Source of the DNA: Actinomucor elegans
Lineage: Eukaryota; Mucoromycota; Mucoromycetes; Mucorales; Mucoraceae
Assembly: GCA_026027325.1 (NCBI GenBank)
Contig: JAMSLZ010000011.1
Coordinates: 1,043,718 to 1,107,717 of the forward strand
Direction: 5' to 3'
Length of the DNA stretch: 64,000 bases
In this document: positions 23,963-35,812 of the stretch, in pieces
How the letters are laid out: the number at the start of each line of letters is the position of its first letter
Numbering within the stretch: the first letter of the stretch is position 1
The notes under the pieces: generated by a model
What the model was told of the DNA's origin: nothing
The model's database searches: none
Seen by the model: the letters and a program-made list of their open reading frames with translations, nothing else
Made by a program: the position numbers and the translations under genes

Positions 23963-24960
23963 CCAGACGAGATTTCACTAGTAGGACTAGACAATTTTAT
24001 TACCGAAAAAGTTTGTGTAGTAAAACAAGAACTTGCCGATGAAAATTATACTTTCTAACTAGATTAATGTATGACTATAAAACAAGATCCTACAGACTAA
24101 AAGCTTTTATTTGCAGATGCACCAGAAAAGCATTTGGATAACATATTATAACTCATAAAAGCACTGAATGGGATTTATCTTAAGGCTAACCTTTCCCATG
24201 AAAAAATTGATTATTATTGGGTTTTATGAGACAATACATTTGTGCCAAAATTCTATTGTAAAAGACGTATACAGAAATACCACGCTTGCCATGTATCATT
24301 GAAAAGAAAGGAGCTTATAGAATATCATCCAATATTTAAAATAGATGATCTCAACCTCTTTTTGTCAAATATATAATATCAATTTGCAAGAAAACATAAC
24401 TACGATTATCATGTACTGTTTGCCCATAAGACCAAGGCCTAATCAACTATTATACCAAAAGCTAATGATTCTAAACACTACTATCGAGTCTGTAGCCATC
24501 AATTTTCAATGAAAAGAACATACAAAAGACACTTTTTAAGCATCCATAGGATGACATTGGAACAACCAGAGCGTCAATCGAAAAGTTATTTAATGTAACT
24601 AAATTTATTACCAGTTGCTAATGGCCTCAACGATACAGTAGAGTATGCAATTATTGATTCTCAAAGAAGCAATATTACATGGTACATTTGGTTCAAGTTT
24701 ATAAAATGAAGTTAGTACCACTAAGAAGAAGAATATTGTGAAATATACTGTCTTATGTAGATAATTCCAACTTTTATTTTCGAACTTGCAACTGTCATAA
24801 TTGAACAAGGCATACCTACAGAATATATTTGACCTGATATTGATGATTCCTTTCACTATTGTTGAGTTTGTGAAAATCACTATGTATTGAACTCAAATCA
24901 CAGAATGCATTTGAATACTGTTCACCAAATGCCACCAGCATGAAAGCGTAAAGGAGTTAT
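23963..24960 (+). pseudogene. Fossil C2H2 zinc-finger protein
   Basis: Reading the plus strand through stops reveals protein-like text: PDEISLVGLDNFITEKVCVV at 23963, then DAPEKHLDNIL, KYHACHVSLKRKELIEYHPI, and three finger-like units. Unit 1 at 24478-24546 is YYRVCSHQFSMKRTYKRHFL then SIH: the second Cys and both His are kept, the first Cys is Tyr. Unit 2 near 24634, in another frame, is YSRVCNY, stop, FSKKQYYMVHLVQVYKM. Unit 3 at 24857-24921 is YC, stop, VCENHYVLNSNHRMHLNTVH with full C-x2-C-x12-H-x4-H spacing. At least seven stops and one frameshift make it clearly dead. Family assignment beyond C2H2 is not possible. Confidence 0.65.
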
Positions 24961-25099
24961 CAAACACACCGTGAGCAATAAGGATCAAGCCTTGGATTCA
25001 CTTGTAGCGCTCACTTGCCGTGATGTCTATTCTTTATTCTCTGTAGTTTTAAAAACAAAAGGTTGCGCTTAAATAAGAGATAGAACAATTAGTAAATCC

Positions 25100-25960
25100 T
25101 TCAAGCCCATTATGCATTACTCGATTGCAAGCATCTTTGATTCACGATGAAAAATGGTTTGTTGTCCAACAATACTTTCCTTTTTATATTGGCAATAGCC
25201 ATAATTGTTCCATAGGCTTAATTCCTGCGCTAATGTAGGGTAAGATAATATATTCTTTTGGACTGGTGAAAGGATGCATTATTCATCGTAAGATAAAGGC
25301 CTTCGAATTTTTAGTATTAATCCACAATATTCATTATAACCAGCAAAAAATTTGAAATAATGATTTGTTTCCTATGTCAGTTTCCGTTTGCTAATCCTTG
25401 GCCAAGTAGATAGGTACTTTTCGGCTAAAACACCGATTGGTTCCTTGAAACTAAGATCAATTATACCAACAGAGCATATGGTACATAATATGTCTTCTAG
25501 CTGTAGAACACTGTCATGATTGCTGTTTTTCTTTTTTTGATCGTCTTATAGTTCTCTTCGAGATATGGAATCCTGCTTCGTCAATAAATACATAATCCGC
25601 CTCGTAATATATCTGTAGTTTTTCATTTTTATAATCCATTCAAGTCATTGTGGGATAGTTGCTTCGCTGTTCCTGGCCATTGAGAGGAAACGAGCTTATT
25701 TCAAGATAAATTACTTTCAGTCATCATAAATCGATGCACAGTTGTTTTTTTTACAGATAAACCTTCAAAGTACTTGGCAAATCTATCGATTGGTTGGTAT
25801 GCAACAGCAGATGGGTCTTCATCTATGAAACTCACCAAAACAGGCTTTGGTCTATGTCATATTGCTGGAAATAACCACCTGCATCTTGGTATTCTTTCAA
25901 CCAAGATTATATTGTTTTTTGGTTGAGCCGCAAAATCGTCCAGTTTTAATAGATAGGCTG
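25100..25960 (-). mobile_element. Fossil IS630/Tc1-mariner-type transposase
   Basis: On the minus strand a decayed transposase can be followed. An N-terminal helix-turn-helix part reads ILRLNQKTI, stop, SWLKEYQDAGGYFQQYD. Then come DRFAKYFEGLSVKKTTVHRF and MMTESNLS. The first catalytic Asp is in YVFIDEAGFHISKRTIRRSK (about 25555-25600). The second block reads LTMNNASFHQSKRIYYL with Asp changed to Asn, and the third reads LPYISAGIKPMEQLW, like 'SPDLNPIEQFW'. There are many stops and frame changes. It lies next to the zinc-finger fossil, on the other strand. Terminal inverted repeats were not identified by eye. Confidence 0.75.
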
Positions 25961-27741
25961 ATTCCCGACCCTAAGAATCCTTTGTTTTTACCCCTATTTT
26001 AATTTAACTACCTTTCATTTTGGCGTCATATATTTATATATGTATTATTGTTTTCCTTTACTTCGCTTATTTAACTCCACTTCTTAGTGACGTAAACAAG
26101 CGTAAAATTTTTTCAATAAATACCATTTTACACAAAAAAAAGCATTTCTTGCTCAACATATTATGCTTATTTCTTAAATATTTTAATACAGAGCTTTCAG
26201 GTTTTGGAAATATTTCGTGTGCTTTTTTATTGGTTTCGTAAATATTCTTTTTTAGGGCCTAGCCAATACTGAAATTCGAATATTGAAAGAATCAATTCCT
26301 TTCGTTAATCTACCAATCTTGTTCAATAGCATTTTAAATGGGAAGATGTTTTACTTGGCTTTTTTTTTTCTTTTCTTTTTTTTTTAAAAAAAACTTTTAT
26401 GGGAATGTATAGACAAACCTCTACGCGGTCATTCCTAGGCAACGCTTAAGAAGCGGCTAATCTGTCTTTCAATAACACAATCGTTAAATAAAACGTATCA
26501 AGTTTAAAAGCTTAGTTTACAAGTTTCTTTTTTTTTATTGAAAGCAAACCCTTCAAAAACCTAACATTTCTGCACATTAGACTATTTTCATTGCTTGCTC
26601 TCAAATATTGAAGGCCCATTCATGACTCATTTTTGATGAGGAACCCTTTGTAACTACCCAAATTTTAGCGACCAACCGTGAAAGCATCAAAAATTACCAG
26701 AGAAAACTTTAGTACATCATCGGCGATAATCTCCTCTACTTTTTGTCTTAGTATAGCATTTCTATTAATATAGCTTTTTCTTCCCACTTTTCAAATAACA
26801 TCTAATAAGTGATGGTCGTCTCTCTTCGACATAAAAATTGGTCACTTCACCATAAAAAAATTCGAGTTGAGAGAGCTTCCACCTGCTTCCAACTTACAGT
26901 GTACCAGCTAACTATAAACAATTACAGAATATTACCTAACTATAAGCAATTGTAGTATATTAGCTAATAATAAACAATTACAGCATATTACCTAACTACA
27001 AACAATCAAAGTAATCTAGTATGTAAGCATGTGACACATTGAGTGTTTTGGAGATACTTTAAAACATGTTCTATTTTTTTTCTAAACAGTAAATGTAGCA
27101 GATACAAGTTCATGAAGTAAATAATGCATTTTTCAAAACTCTTTTATTCTCAATCGAATAAGTCGACGCTTAGAGAGGACTAAGGCTAAAACTGCTATGT
27201 TTTGTAAAATTGTTGAACTCATTTTTATTGAAATCTGGAGTGAATTATAAAAATATCAGCTTGTTTTATGCAAAATCATTTTAATTGAGTGACAGTTCAG
27301 GACAATCTTTAACGGCTCGAAAACATATTACATTTTTAACTCCGACTAAATTTATAGCTCGACATAAAAACAAAAATAAATCCACATCAACAAGACTACG
27401 AGAACACCCTCGATAATATGAATGTTTGGCACTATTCATTCACAAGCATACACTAGAAAGTCATATTTGGAATCAGCAACAAATTAAGATATATATATGT
27501 ATTTTCAGAAAGACATAGCATAACGCATATTTTCTTCAATGAACTGAGCTACACAAATGTACTTCAATGTGGCTAAATGTTTGAGTTTCATATAAAAAGT
27601 GGACTAACACAGATCAAGCAATTCCCACAGCCGTAAGCTGGGAGAGTCCAACCGAATTTGTTCCAAGGCGTAATATGTTATCAGAAGCAACAAGATGGCG
27701 AAAATGGAATATTGCATTTCTTTGCTCTTTATCCTCTAATC
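25961..27741. other. Intergenic, minisatellite only
   Basis: AT-rich spacer with several mixed T/A runs (for example near 26360-26390). Apart from the 28-bp tandem repeat at 26908-27017 nothing is recognised. The ORF at 26020-26241 is Ile/Leu/Phe-rich translation of AT-rich DNA and is not supported. Confidence 0.5.
26908..27017. repeat. 28-bp tandem minisatellite, about 4 units
   Basis: Four head-to-tail units of 28 nt starting CTAACTATAAACAATTACAG and ending AATATTAC, at 26908, 26936, 26964 and 26992 (the last is partial and diverged). Confidence 0.85.
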
Positions 27742-29569
27742 ATGTTTGCAAAAGAAGGTACGGCTTGTATATGTTCATTGTTCGGCTGAAGTTAATCAAT
27801 AAAGCTATTAGTTTTAAGAAATTACATTAGTACTACCACCGAACCCAACTTGAAAATTTTTTTGACATCTCACAAAGAGCTTTGGGAACAGCATACATGC
27901 AATTCAATGAAAGAGTTACGAGGAAAGTGGACCAATTTTTATAAAACTGAAATGATAAGAAATGGTAAAGAGCTTTCGACTACTCAATTGCGATGTGGAG
28001 TGAGTGTTTGGAGAAAAGCATTCAACTCGAGAAAACTTCTGGATATTGAACCAACCAAAGAAACTTTTTTGTTCATTTGGTGTTGTAAGAAGGTATTGTT
28101 TTGAGACCCGTTGGATCTAAATTGTTCATTAACTTAAAAAAAAAAAGTTGGATCAGAATGACTTTGATGAATTGAGCTTCAAAGAAGACAACAGACCATT
28201 TATCGATGATATAAAGTCTGGTAAAAAAACATCACTCAAACAAAAGCTCGATTATCTTTCTTTGCGCTTATTGGAGAAAGACCAACTATGTATAAAAGAG
28301 CAACAGTTGTTACAGTAAGTGATAGATACGAAAACACTAATTAAAATGACATTTTAAAACAGTATCTAGATTATCCGTATCTACTATTATCAACTGTATG
28401 GACGATTATATGGTTGACTATTATAATAAAGAAAATATTGATACTGAAGAATTGAAAAAGGATAATGCTGCGATATTAGTGGAGGATGATACCATACATT
28501 CTATGAATACAATTATTAATCAAATATTAGAAGTAGGCGTAGAACTGATATATACTTCAGGCAAAACTAATAACGCTAGTGAATAGGAAGCTAATAAAGG
28601 GCAATCAAGTTTTCGACACTTTCTGTCCAAGCAAATTTATCGATTAGATGAGAAAGAAGATTCTAACCGTACAAGTGAAGATGATTTAAAACATGAAATA
28701 TTGGAAATATTCTATTATATGCAAATACCATTATTAGAAAGTAATAAGTTTTTCTTTATTACTAACCAATGGTTTTTTTTAGTCTAAAGAACACTCATAC
28801 CTGGAAGAAGCAGCAACCTCCAACTGAGCAACAATTAGTTTCAAGAATTGAAGAAATACTGTCGATAGTATTTACTAGGAGCGGTGTCTACACTAGAAGG
28901 TTACTTTTATTAATGTGCCCTCTTTCATTTATTTAAATTAATGAAAATAGTTGTATAATTTTTTAGCGGAGAAACGGTATTGAAGGCTTCTTTAAAAACA
29001 GTATACAAGAACAAAGTGTATATTTCTTCCTTGCCAAGTTCCAAGAAAACTGGTAGTAGCTTGGGAAGGAAAGTTGATTTAAAGATTTTAAGTCGAGACG
29101 ATATAGAACTTTGTTGCTGCGAATTCAAAGCAACTGATGAAAAATGGAAGAAGGAAAAGCAGCTTTCAAAAAGTATCCGATTGAACAAGTCAATAGCGTC
29201 TTCATTGGATTGTTTAGGTATTAACAGCGATCCGCTGTACGCGATGGACTGGAATGGTACTATATCATAGTAGAGACATTAAATTGAATATTGAATATTT
29301 ATATAGGTTCAAAAGGATACTTTTATTGTTTAAAAAAGCAAGAGAATATCACGATTGCCATGAAAGTTCAAGATCTGGTAATGCCTGAATCAGTAGAAAA
29401 GATAGACAGCAATTTCAAAAAAACAATTGTTATTCTTTATAAATGGAAGGTAGAAAAACTAGGGCTCGCATAGCTCTATTTTATTGACATAATTTAATAG
29501 GAACAATTGGAAAAATTAAGCCAGAACTTTGTTGTTTCTAGTCGCTCGCCTTCTCCAAATTACTTGTAG
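27742..29569 (+). CDS. Unknown Mucorales-type protein with PD-(D/E)XK-like motif
   Basis: Function unknown. Nine exons can be joined: 27742-27757, 27812-28092, 28148-28314, 28370-28532, 28587-28747, 28783-28899, 28967-29256, 29307-29449 and 29501-29569 (1407 nt, 468 aa). The N-terminal half is charged and helical-looking. Near the C-terminus it reads LGRKVDLKILSRDDIELCCC followed by EFK: D339, then E354-x-K356, the spacing of a PD-(D/E)XK nuclease core (inference). After it come SKSIRLNKSIASSLDCLG, YAMDWNGSKGYFYCLKK and LVMPESVEKID. I recall similar hypotheticals as widespread in Mucorales. An in-frame TAG at 28584-28586 disappears if a 54-nt intron (28533-28586, GTAGGC...AATAG) is removed; if that intron is not used, the gene is broken by one nonsense codon. 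Confidence 0.65.
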
Positions 29570-30840
29570 TAGTTTTAAATGTATTGTATCATAGTATAAT
29601 AAAATCACCACATTATTACATCTATAGATCTCACTACCGATCGAGGTCTAATGTTGCAAGTGGGATGCTACATCAATTGGGAACATCAATTTATTTACAA
29701 AGGCTCAAAGGTTACTCGATTATACGATTTAATGCGGTATCTGAATGCATGTCAACAACGCTCTGAGTTATTACATTTATTAGAACGTCAGTATATTTGG
29801 AGGGTGTGAAAAGTAATTGAATTTATGATTCACTCAAATTAAGGGCAATATGGATTATCCTTTTAAGCTCTTAAAGTATATGTAATCGACGCGTAAAGTG
29901 AAAATACGCCTCTATAACCCGATTTCCAGACTATTATTGTATTTAAAGACCTGAAGAAATATAAACCACAATAAAGCCAGAATAGCATACAAAGACTTAG
30001 AGCAACTGTAAGAACATAAAAGTAAGATAACAATGATAACAGGTGAACGTTTATTTAATGTAATTTACAGGGAATAAAGGAAGGGAAAATCAACTATTTA
30101 CATAGGCAAGTCTTGGTTTGGTATATCAAAAACAGGAAATATCATTGCCAAGCTATTTGTCCAGAGTGAAAGAGTCTTGAGACCAGCCTATAAGCATGAC
30201 ATTGTCATTGTTGCACGGGATGCTGGCCTAACAAGAATGCTGGTATACTTAATAATGTTCTCGCAAAAAAAAAAGTTGTAGCAATGGAGAACAAGCTCTT
30301 CAAGTCAATTTAATCTGATTAAATCAAGATTATAAATATTAAACAAATTACAAGATCAAGAAAACAGGAAGAAGCAGTTTATTTTTAAAAAAAATTCCGA
30401 CTTGTGAAGTCTGACTCTTCATCATTGATAGTATTAAAAGTGGATACTAATTCGCCATTTGGACTATAATGGGGCTATAATTCATCCCATTGGTGACATT
30501 AATGCTTATAAAGTAGGCTCAATGGGTTATTTATTATTGCTTTTTTAAGCAATAAAACGCCATCATTGTCGTACAATCCTAAGACCTTGAAAAGCCCAAA
30601 TGGTTTTTATTTATTTTTTAAAAAAAAAACGCCACCGCTTTGATGAAAGTCTAAATCAATAGCAAAAGTGCTGTTAGGATTCTTGACGTGCGAAAGGAAC
30701 TTGAATACTGGCTTTTATTGGCAAAAGAAGTGCCAATAACTGAAATATGAATAATCAAATGTATGAAAAACTTAACTTCTCATCATAGACGTACATACCG
30801 CTTTTTATTGTTTTCAAGTCATTGAGTTGTTTTTGATAAA

Positions 30841-30871
<31 letters not shown>

Positions 30872-31489
30872 GGTTTCTGATTCATTTTTACAAGTGCTAC
30901 TATGGCAAATCGATGTTTCGATATCCAAGTAAAATACGTTTGCATATGTAGAAATAGATGAAACCTACACTATTCAATACACTGCCTCACAAATACAGCA
31001 TTTGTTCTTCAGAAAATAAATGGACCTGAGGAAAGGAAGACACTCCTTTTACTTAATGTCCTGGTTTGCAAGAGCAAGGTGATATACCGACCAAGGTATA
31101 CATAACATCCGAAATGTTTTCAGCGTTAGTTCAAACCCAACATTTTTTCTTTGTATATAAATCCTTTTTTTACTTGTACTCGATAGCTCTTTATGTGTTC
31201 ATTTAACACTCGATTTGCTATCTTGTTACAGGCATGTTATGCTATGTATGTTCTCTTTTTTTTTAAACTAATCGTCTGTTCATTTAATCGACTATAATAT
31301 CACAACTACTTTGAACAGGTCTAGGTCAATTGTCCCTTTTATATATCGCTAAGTGCTGGTCCGCACATCATTATTGAAAGTTTCTCTCTATCATACTTCT
31401 CTGAGTGAAACATAAAAATTTTCTAGCTAAAACTATAAACTCGCATAACGTTATTTTTCAGAATCATGCCATTTTCAGCACTGTGGTAT
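29570..31489. other. Intergenic with one exon-like segment
   Basis: At about 29629-29811 (+) one frame reads DLTTDRGLMLQVGCYINWEH, then YKGSKVTRLYDLMRYLNACQ and RSELLHLLERQYIWRV before a stop. This looks coding but does not join in frame to the preceding gene with a good donor. The rest holds homopolymers, including T29 at 30843-30871, and no recognised gene. Confidence 0.4.
30843..30871. repeat. Poly-T tract, 29 bases
   Basis: Uninterrupted T run in gene-free DNA. Confidence 0.9.
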
Positions 31490-31504
31490 TCTTTAACTGA
31501 TTTT

Positions 31505-31872
31505 AGTTTAATTTCACTTCTGATGGTTATTTAGTACGAGCTAATGAACTATTTCATCAATTCGAACATGTGTACTATTGGTTATACTACTTTTTAACGT
31601 GTGTGGCTGTAAAGTATATGCGTTTTATGAGAATTAGATTTTTCAAATTAAACCTTCCAACCGATCCCAGCCAAATGTCACAAATCTTTAACAAGCGGCT
31701 GCTCCAATATTGGCATCTGATTCGTAATTCCATACACCAAATGAGCTTGCTACATTTTTTAGTAAAATCTTATGAGAACATGAATAAAGAGAAAATAAAT
31801 GATAGTATAAGTCCAGTGATATGCATCCATCGAATGCTGGAACACTTATTTGAGCTGCCTAATTCTATTTAA
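31505..31872 (+). CDS. Unassigned ORF, possibly a gene fragment
   Basis: An open frame reads FNFTSDGYLVRANELFHQFE, HVYYWLYYFLTCVAVKYMRF, LPTDPSQMSQIFNKRLLQYW and ends LEHLFELPNSI before a stop. It has no good ATG at its left edge and may be a 3' exon following an AG at 31506. Amino-acid use looks coding rather than AT-rich noise. I do not recognise the family; a C-terminal piece of a fungal regulatory protein is one guess without support. No upstream exon was found. Confidence 0.3.
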
Positions 31873-33538
31873 AATTTGAACATAACACTTCCTTTGAAAC
31901 ATTTGTAAAATCTCCTAGAAATGGATAAGCCTTCTAATGTAATGTCCAACTCACCAGTCATCATTTCAATATACGAATGCAAAATATGTAATAAACTGAA
32001 ACAGGTGATATTGTTATGCAGTCAATTAGTTCATTCCTGCACAATTTACACATTTTAATTGGTGACAGGTCACTCTATGTACACCTAATCAGGCATCCAA
32101 GCGTTGAATCCTGTTGGTTCATAAGGAAAATAATCACCTGTTTGACTCACTATAGGAGCTAGGCTTATTTCTGAAGATATAAATGAATGGGGCGATTGCA
32201 ATGAATAGCTCCCCATTCTCTTTTACTTACTCTTTTATTTTTGTTACAATGAAAATACTCCCTGGTTAACTGAAACGTTAAATGGTTAAATGAACTATGG
32301 TATGAAGCCCTTCTCGATGGATTACTTTTGCTCCCGTCTCTTATCAAGATTCTATATCTTAGTTTATTACAATATGGTGAACTCAAGATGAACTTTCCAA
32401 GTGGATTTCTGGTCTTCAAGGTGACTCCCTCTGGTATTGAAACAACTTGAAAACATATGAATATTGCTCCGCGCAATTTGGACATTTCACGCCCTCTTTT
32501 CTTTTTCTCTGAACAGCATTAGTTTGAACCGTCGAATCGACATGGTTTTTTTTTTTTGTTATCCTTCGGGTCGATAAGTCCGTATTACAACCTTACGTTA
32601 GCGCTTATGTATATTACACCTCATTAGCTATTTAGAGTTTACCTTTGCTCTCTTCTCCTTTGACTCGATAAGTTTCAATATTCAGCACATTCCTACTGAT
32701 CTTTATTGCGCAAATCAAGTTTTAAACAGTATACAATCTCCTAATTGGCTCCTTATCGGGTATTCTCGGTTCGGTCTCAAGGCTCGTCTCAAGGCTCGTT
32801 TCAAGACTTTGTCGCAAGACTTTGTCTCTAACAAGGTGTTCTCATTAATGATCAAGCACAGCAGACATTTGAGACATCACGTTTGTGCCAAACTGACTTT
32901 GTATTCAATTCTGACACTTTGTGTTTGTTATTTAGATCCCTTTAGCTTTCTCTGGTCAAACAGGAATGACTTTGGGACTACTATTTTTTACACTGAGGGC
33001 TCTCTCATTTTTTTTGCAAGTAGCTAGCTAGCTTATTCTCCCTTTCCCTCCCCTCTATCGGATAGTGGATTTTTTTTAACTGGTGTCAAATTCCTGAGTT
33101 TCTGTGAGTGGTGTGGCTTCAATTTTGGAACAGCACAAATAGCTCAAATATTCAGCTTGGGAAAATAACAACGTGTGAGAGATTGCTTTTTTGTTCAGTG
33201 GTTGTCTTGATTGGATTTGTCTTTGGATTACGATCTTTTTGGTTGCAGTTTATCTATCTTTTGGATTGTCTTTTTTTTTTTTGATAAGAATCAGCCATGC
33301 CACACCCTCAGCAGCACAAAGCAAATCATGTATAATCTCTCTTTCTTTAAATAAAGTTATTTCTTATTTTGCCAACTACCTTATATTACAGTCTTTAGAA
33401 CCTTCTTTTTGTGCTATCCAATTAAGTAGAAAATGGCCATATGTGTTAGTCAAAACCATAATTCAAAACCACAACTAATTATAATCACAATACTATATCA
33501 AGTATAATAGTCAATAAAATGTTTCATCTCTATGTTTA
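31873..33538. other. Intergenic, no gene supported
   Basis: Pyrimidine-rich stretch with Leu/Phe/Ser-rich ORFs on both strands (32165-32485, 32809-33027, 33191-33478) that look like composition effects. A short imperfect direct repeat (CTCAAGGCTCGT, CTCAAGGCTCGT, TTCAAGACTTTGT) sits near 32775-32820. Confidence 0.4.
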
Positions 33539-34526
33539 TTATTTGTCTTGATCCACGAAGGCTGTGATCAAGTTCAGGACTACATCTGGTTTCTCTGCGT
33601 GGACTATAGAAGAAATAGATTAGTATCACTTTTTTTAAAAAAAAATCTAATAAACTTACCCCAGTGACCTGCACCTTCTACAACCTCAAGATGTGAATTG
33701 GAAAATAAAGTCTTGACTTCGGCTTCTCTGTCCTCGAAAGGTTTGCAGTAAGGGCTATTGCCGCCTGCAATAAATAGAGTCGGTCTATCGTATTTTAAAC
33801 TGGCTGGCACATCAAATCCACCCACGGCTTCTAAAGATTCACCAAGAATATGATATGGTATACGGAATCGAAGCGATCCATCCGCCAAGCGCTTCAAATT
33901 GGTCAATAAAAACATGCGCACACCGACATTCGACTCATATTTTTGAAGAATCTTATCGGCTTCGCTTTGTCGTTCAGGCTTTGCCTCCTCAATCGCCTTC
34001 ATGGCTTCGATATAGTTTTTAAAGTTACGGGCTAGGTTCATGGCGACTGGAGGCATATCAACAACGATTAATTTTGAAATCTCGGTAGGGTGGTGCAATG
34101 CTGTGGACATGACGGCTTTACCGCCCATGGAATGACCGAGCAAAATGGGTTGTTTGAGCTCATGATGTTGAATGAAATTGTATAAATCATGAGTCATGGC
34201 TTCGTAACTGTGTTCTGTCGAATGAGGACTATCGCCATGGTTTCGAAGATCCTAATAATGTGTCAGCAGTTTCAATGAGGTTATGATCAAACTTTTTTAG
34301 ATCTTACAATCGTATAGACGTCCCGTGAGAGTCGATTACTCATTGCTTTGGCTAGTGAAGTCCAGTTTTGTTTAGACCCAAATAAGCCATGACAAATTAA
34401 AACGGGTGGTTTGCTGGATGGCTCCATAGAATATTTGTCATAGGATAAGTGTACAGCTTTGGAGGTTGAATAACTTCTTTTTGAAAGCTGGCAATAAGCC
34501 AATCTAAAGTTTCTAGACAGCAACAT
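33539..34526 (-). CDS. ABHD11: Alpha/beta hydrolase, ABHD11 family (mitochondrial)
   Basis: ABHD11-type serine hydrolase; in animals ABHD11 is mitochondrial and linked to 2-oxoglutarate dehydrogenase function. Exons 34308-34526, 33660-34251 and 33539-33603 give 876 nt and 291 aa. The N-terminus MLLSRNFRLAYCQLSKRSYS is Arg/Ser-rich without acids, fitting a mitochondrial presequence. Landmarks: PPVLICHGLFGSKQNW (oxyanion HG), DLRNHGDSPHS, nucleophile elbow GHSMGG with Ser near residue 114, VRMFLLTNL, LFIAGGNSPY, and the catalytic His in GAGHWVHAEKP, which is rebuilt across the last intron. The length matches the family. ABHD11 homologs are well conserved in fungi. The last 33-66 nt intron region contains a poly-A/T run but normal GT/AG ends. 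Confidence 0.93.
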
Positions 34527-35812
34527 GTTGGAATAAAATATATTATTAAAAAAAAAAAAAGAAAAGTAGATGTACTAATAAAGACCAAGAGCTTAGATAT
34601 ATCCGGGGTTGGAATTGTTAGTGTTATATTTCCCTTTTTTTAGTATAGTCGCACTGAAGAAGTTTAGAATCTCTGTCATAAAATGAAGTCGATCTGTTCA
34701 TCAAGTTAGAAACACCTTGCGCTTTGAAGGTTAATGTTTTTATTATTTTACGTGATGGAAAGAAAAGGAGATATTTTTATACCTAGGTCTTTTTTTTTTA
34801 AAAAAAAAAAATGACAACAGTGATCGGCACTAGACTACTATTGTAATACAGTTCAGCGGTATCATTGGCTGTCAACATTTGTAAATGTATTTATCCAAGA
34901 AACCCCCAAAACCACGTGTAGATCAACAGTGAATTAAGATACGATATGATTTACGAAGAATGTACAAACGACAATGCGTAAACCTAAATGGATTCTTTTT
35001 TTTTTTTTTAGAACAGTATACAGTTTTGGCAAATGTTAGAATACTATACGTTGAGAGGCGGAGAGTAAAGAAGAGTGGCATCCTTCATAACGCAATAAAA
35101 TTGTATTTAGATTAGCAATGGATCGATCTCTCTCTGTACAAATGTCGATGGTAATATTTTATAAAATGGTTATGTTTGAAAGAGTTGATGCTTAGTACAA
35201 TTTATGGTTATTGACAATCGCTAGAGGCAATATATAAAATACAGACACCATTGCGGCGACTAAAATACTATGCATAGTAACGCTCAGAAAACGTTATGCA
35301 ACGGCTCTTGGTCAAGATATATACGATTATCCTTGGGAAATTAATATAGACTATATTATTTTACTTTCGATTGAATTCGTCTTTAAAATACTATAAGGTG
35401 AATGACAGGAGCGAAATGCAATATTAAGGAGGAGAATGAAATAATAGACATCAGTGTGGATCATTGAATTGTGTCTAACTCGATCACCAACCGGCATATC
35501 TGGGGGGGGGGGGAAATAATGATAGAATAAAACATACTCTTTCCAAAGAATAGTTTGTCCCAATGATACTTCGTACCAATAAAAATAGGTTGTTCTATAT
35601 AAATATGCAAATAACTTGGCGCAAGAACATCCAAATTCTAGGCCACTAAGCCAAAAAAGTGATTTCATGTGCTTAATAATAATATAAAAAAAAGGATCCT
35701 CAGTGTATAATGTACACGTTCAAGCCTAAATGTTGGTGATACGCTGTCAGGTTTCAAAAAGAAGACCAAGAACAAATTGGTTTATAATTGTAATTTTATT
35801 AAAAGGATATAA
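34527..35812. other. Intergenic, no gene supported
   Basis: Contains a minus ORF at 35351-35668 that I do not support, and a G10 tract at about 35501-35511. Several T/A runs occur near 34790-34812 and 34997-35010. No repeat-family copy is seen. Confidence 0.45.

Noticed and set aside
35351..35668. 105-aa minus-strand ORF
   Set aside because: No motif; it crosses a G10 tract coding PPPP, and no upstream exon or homology is recognised.
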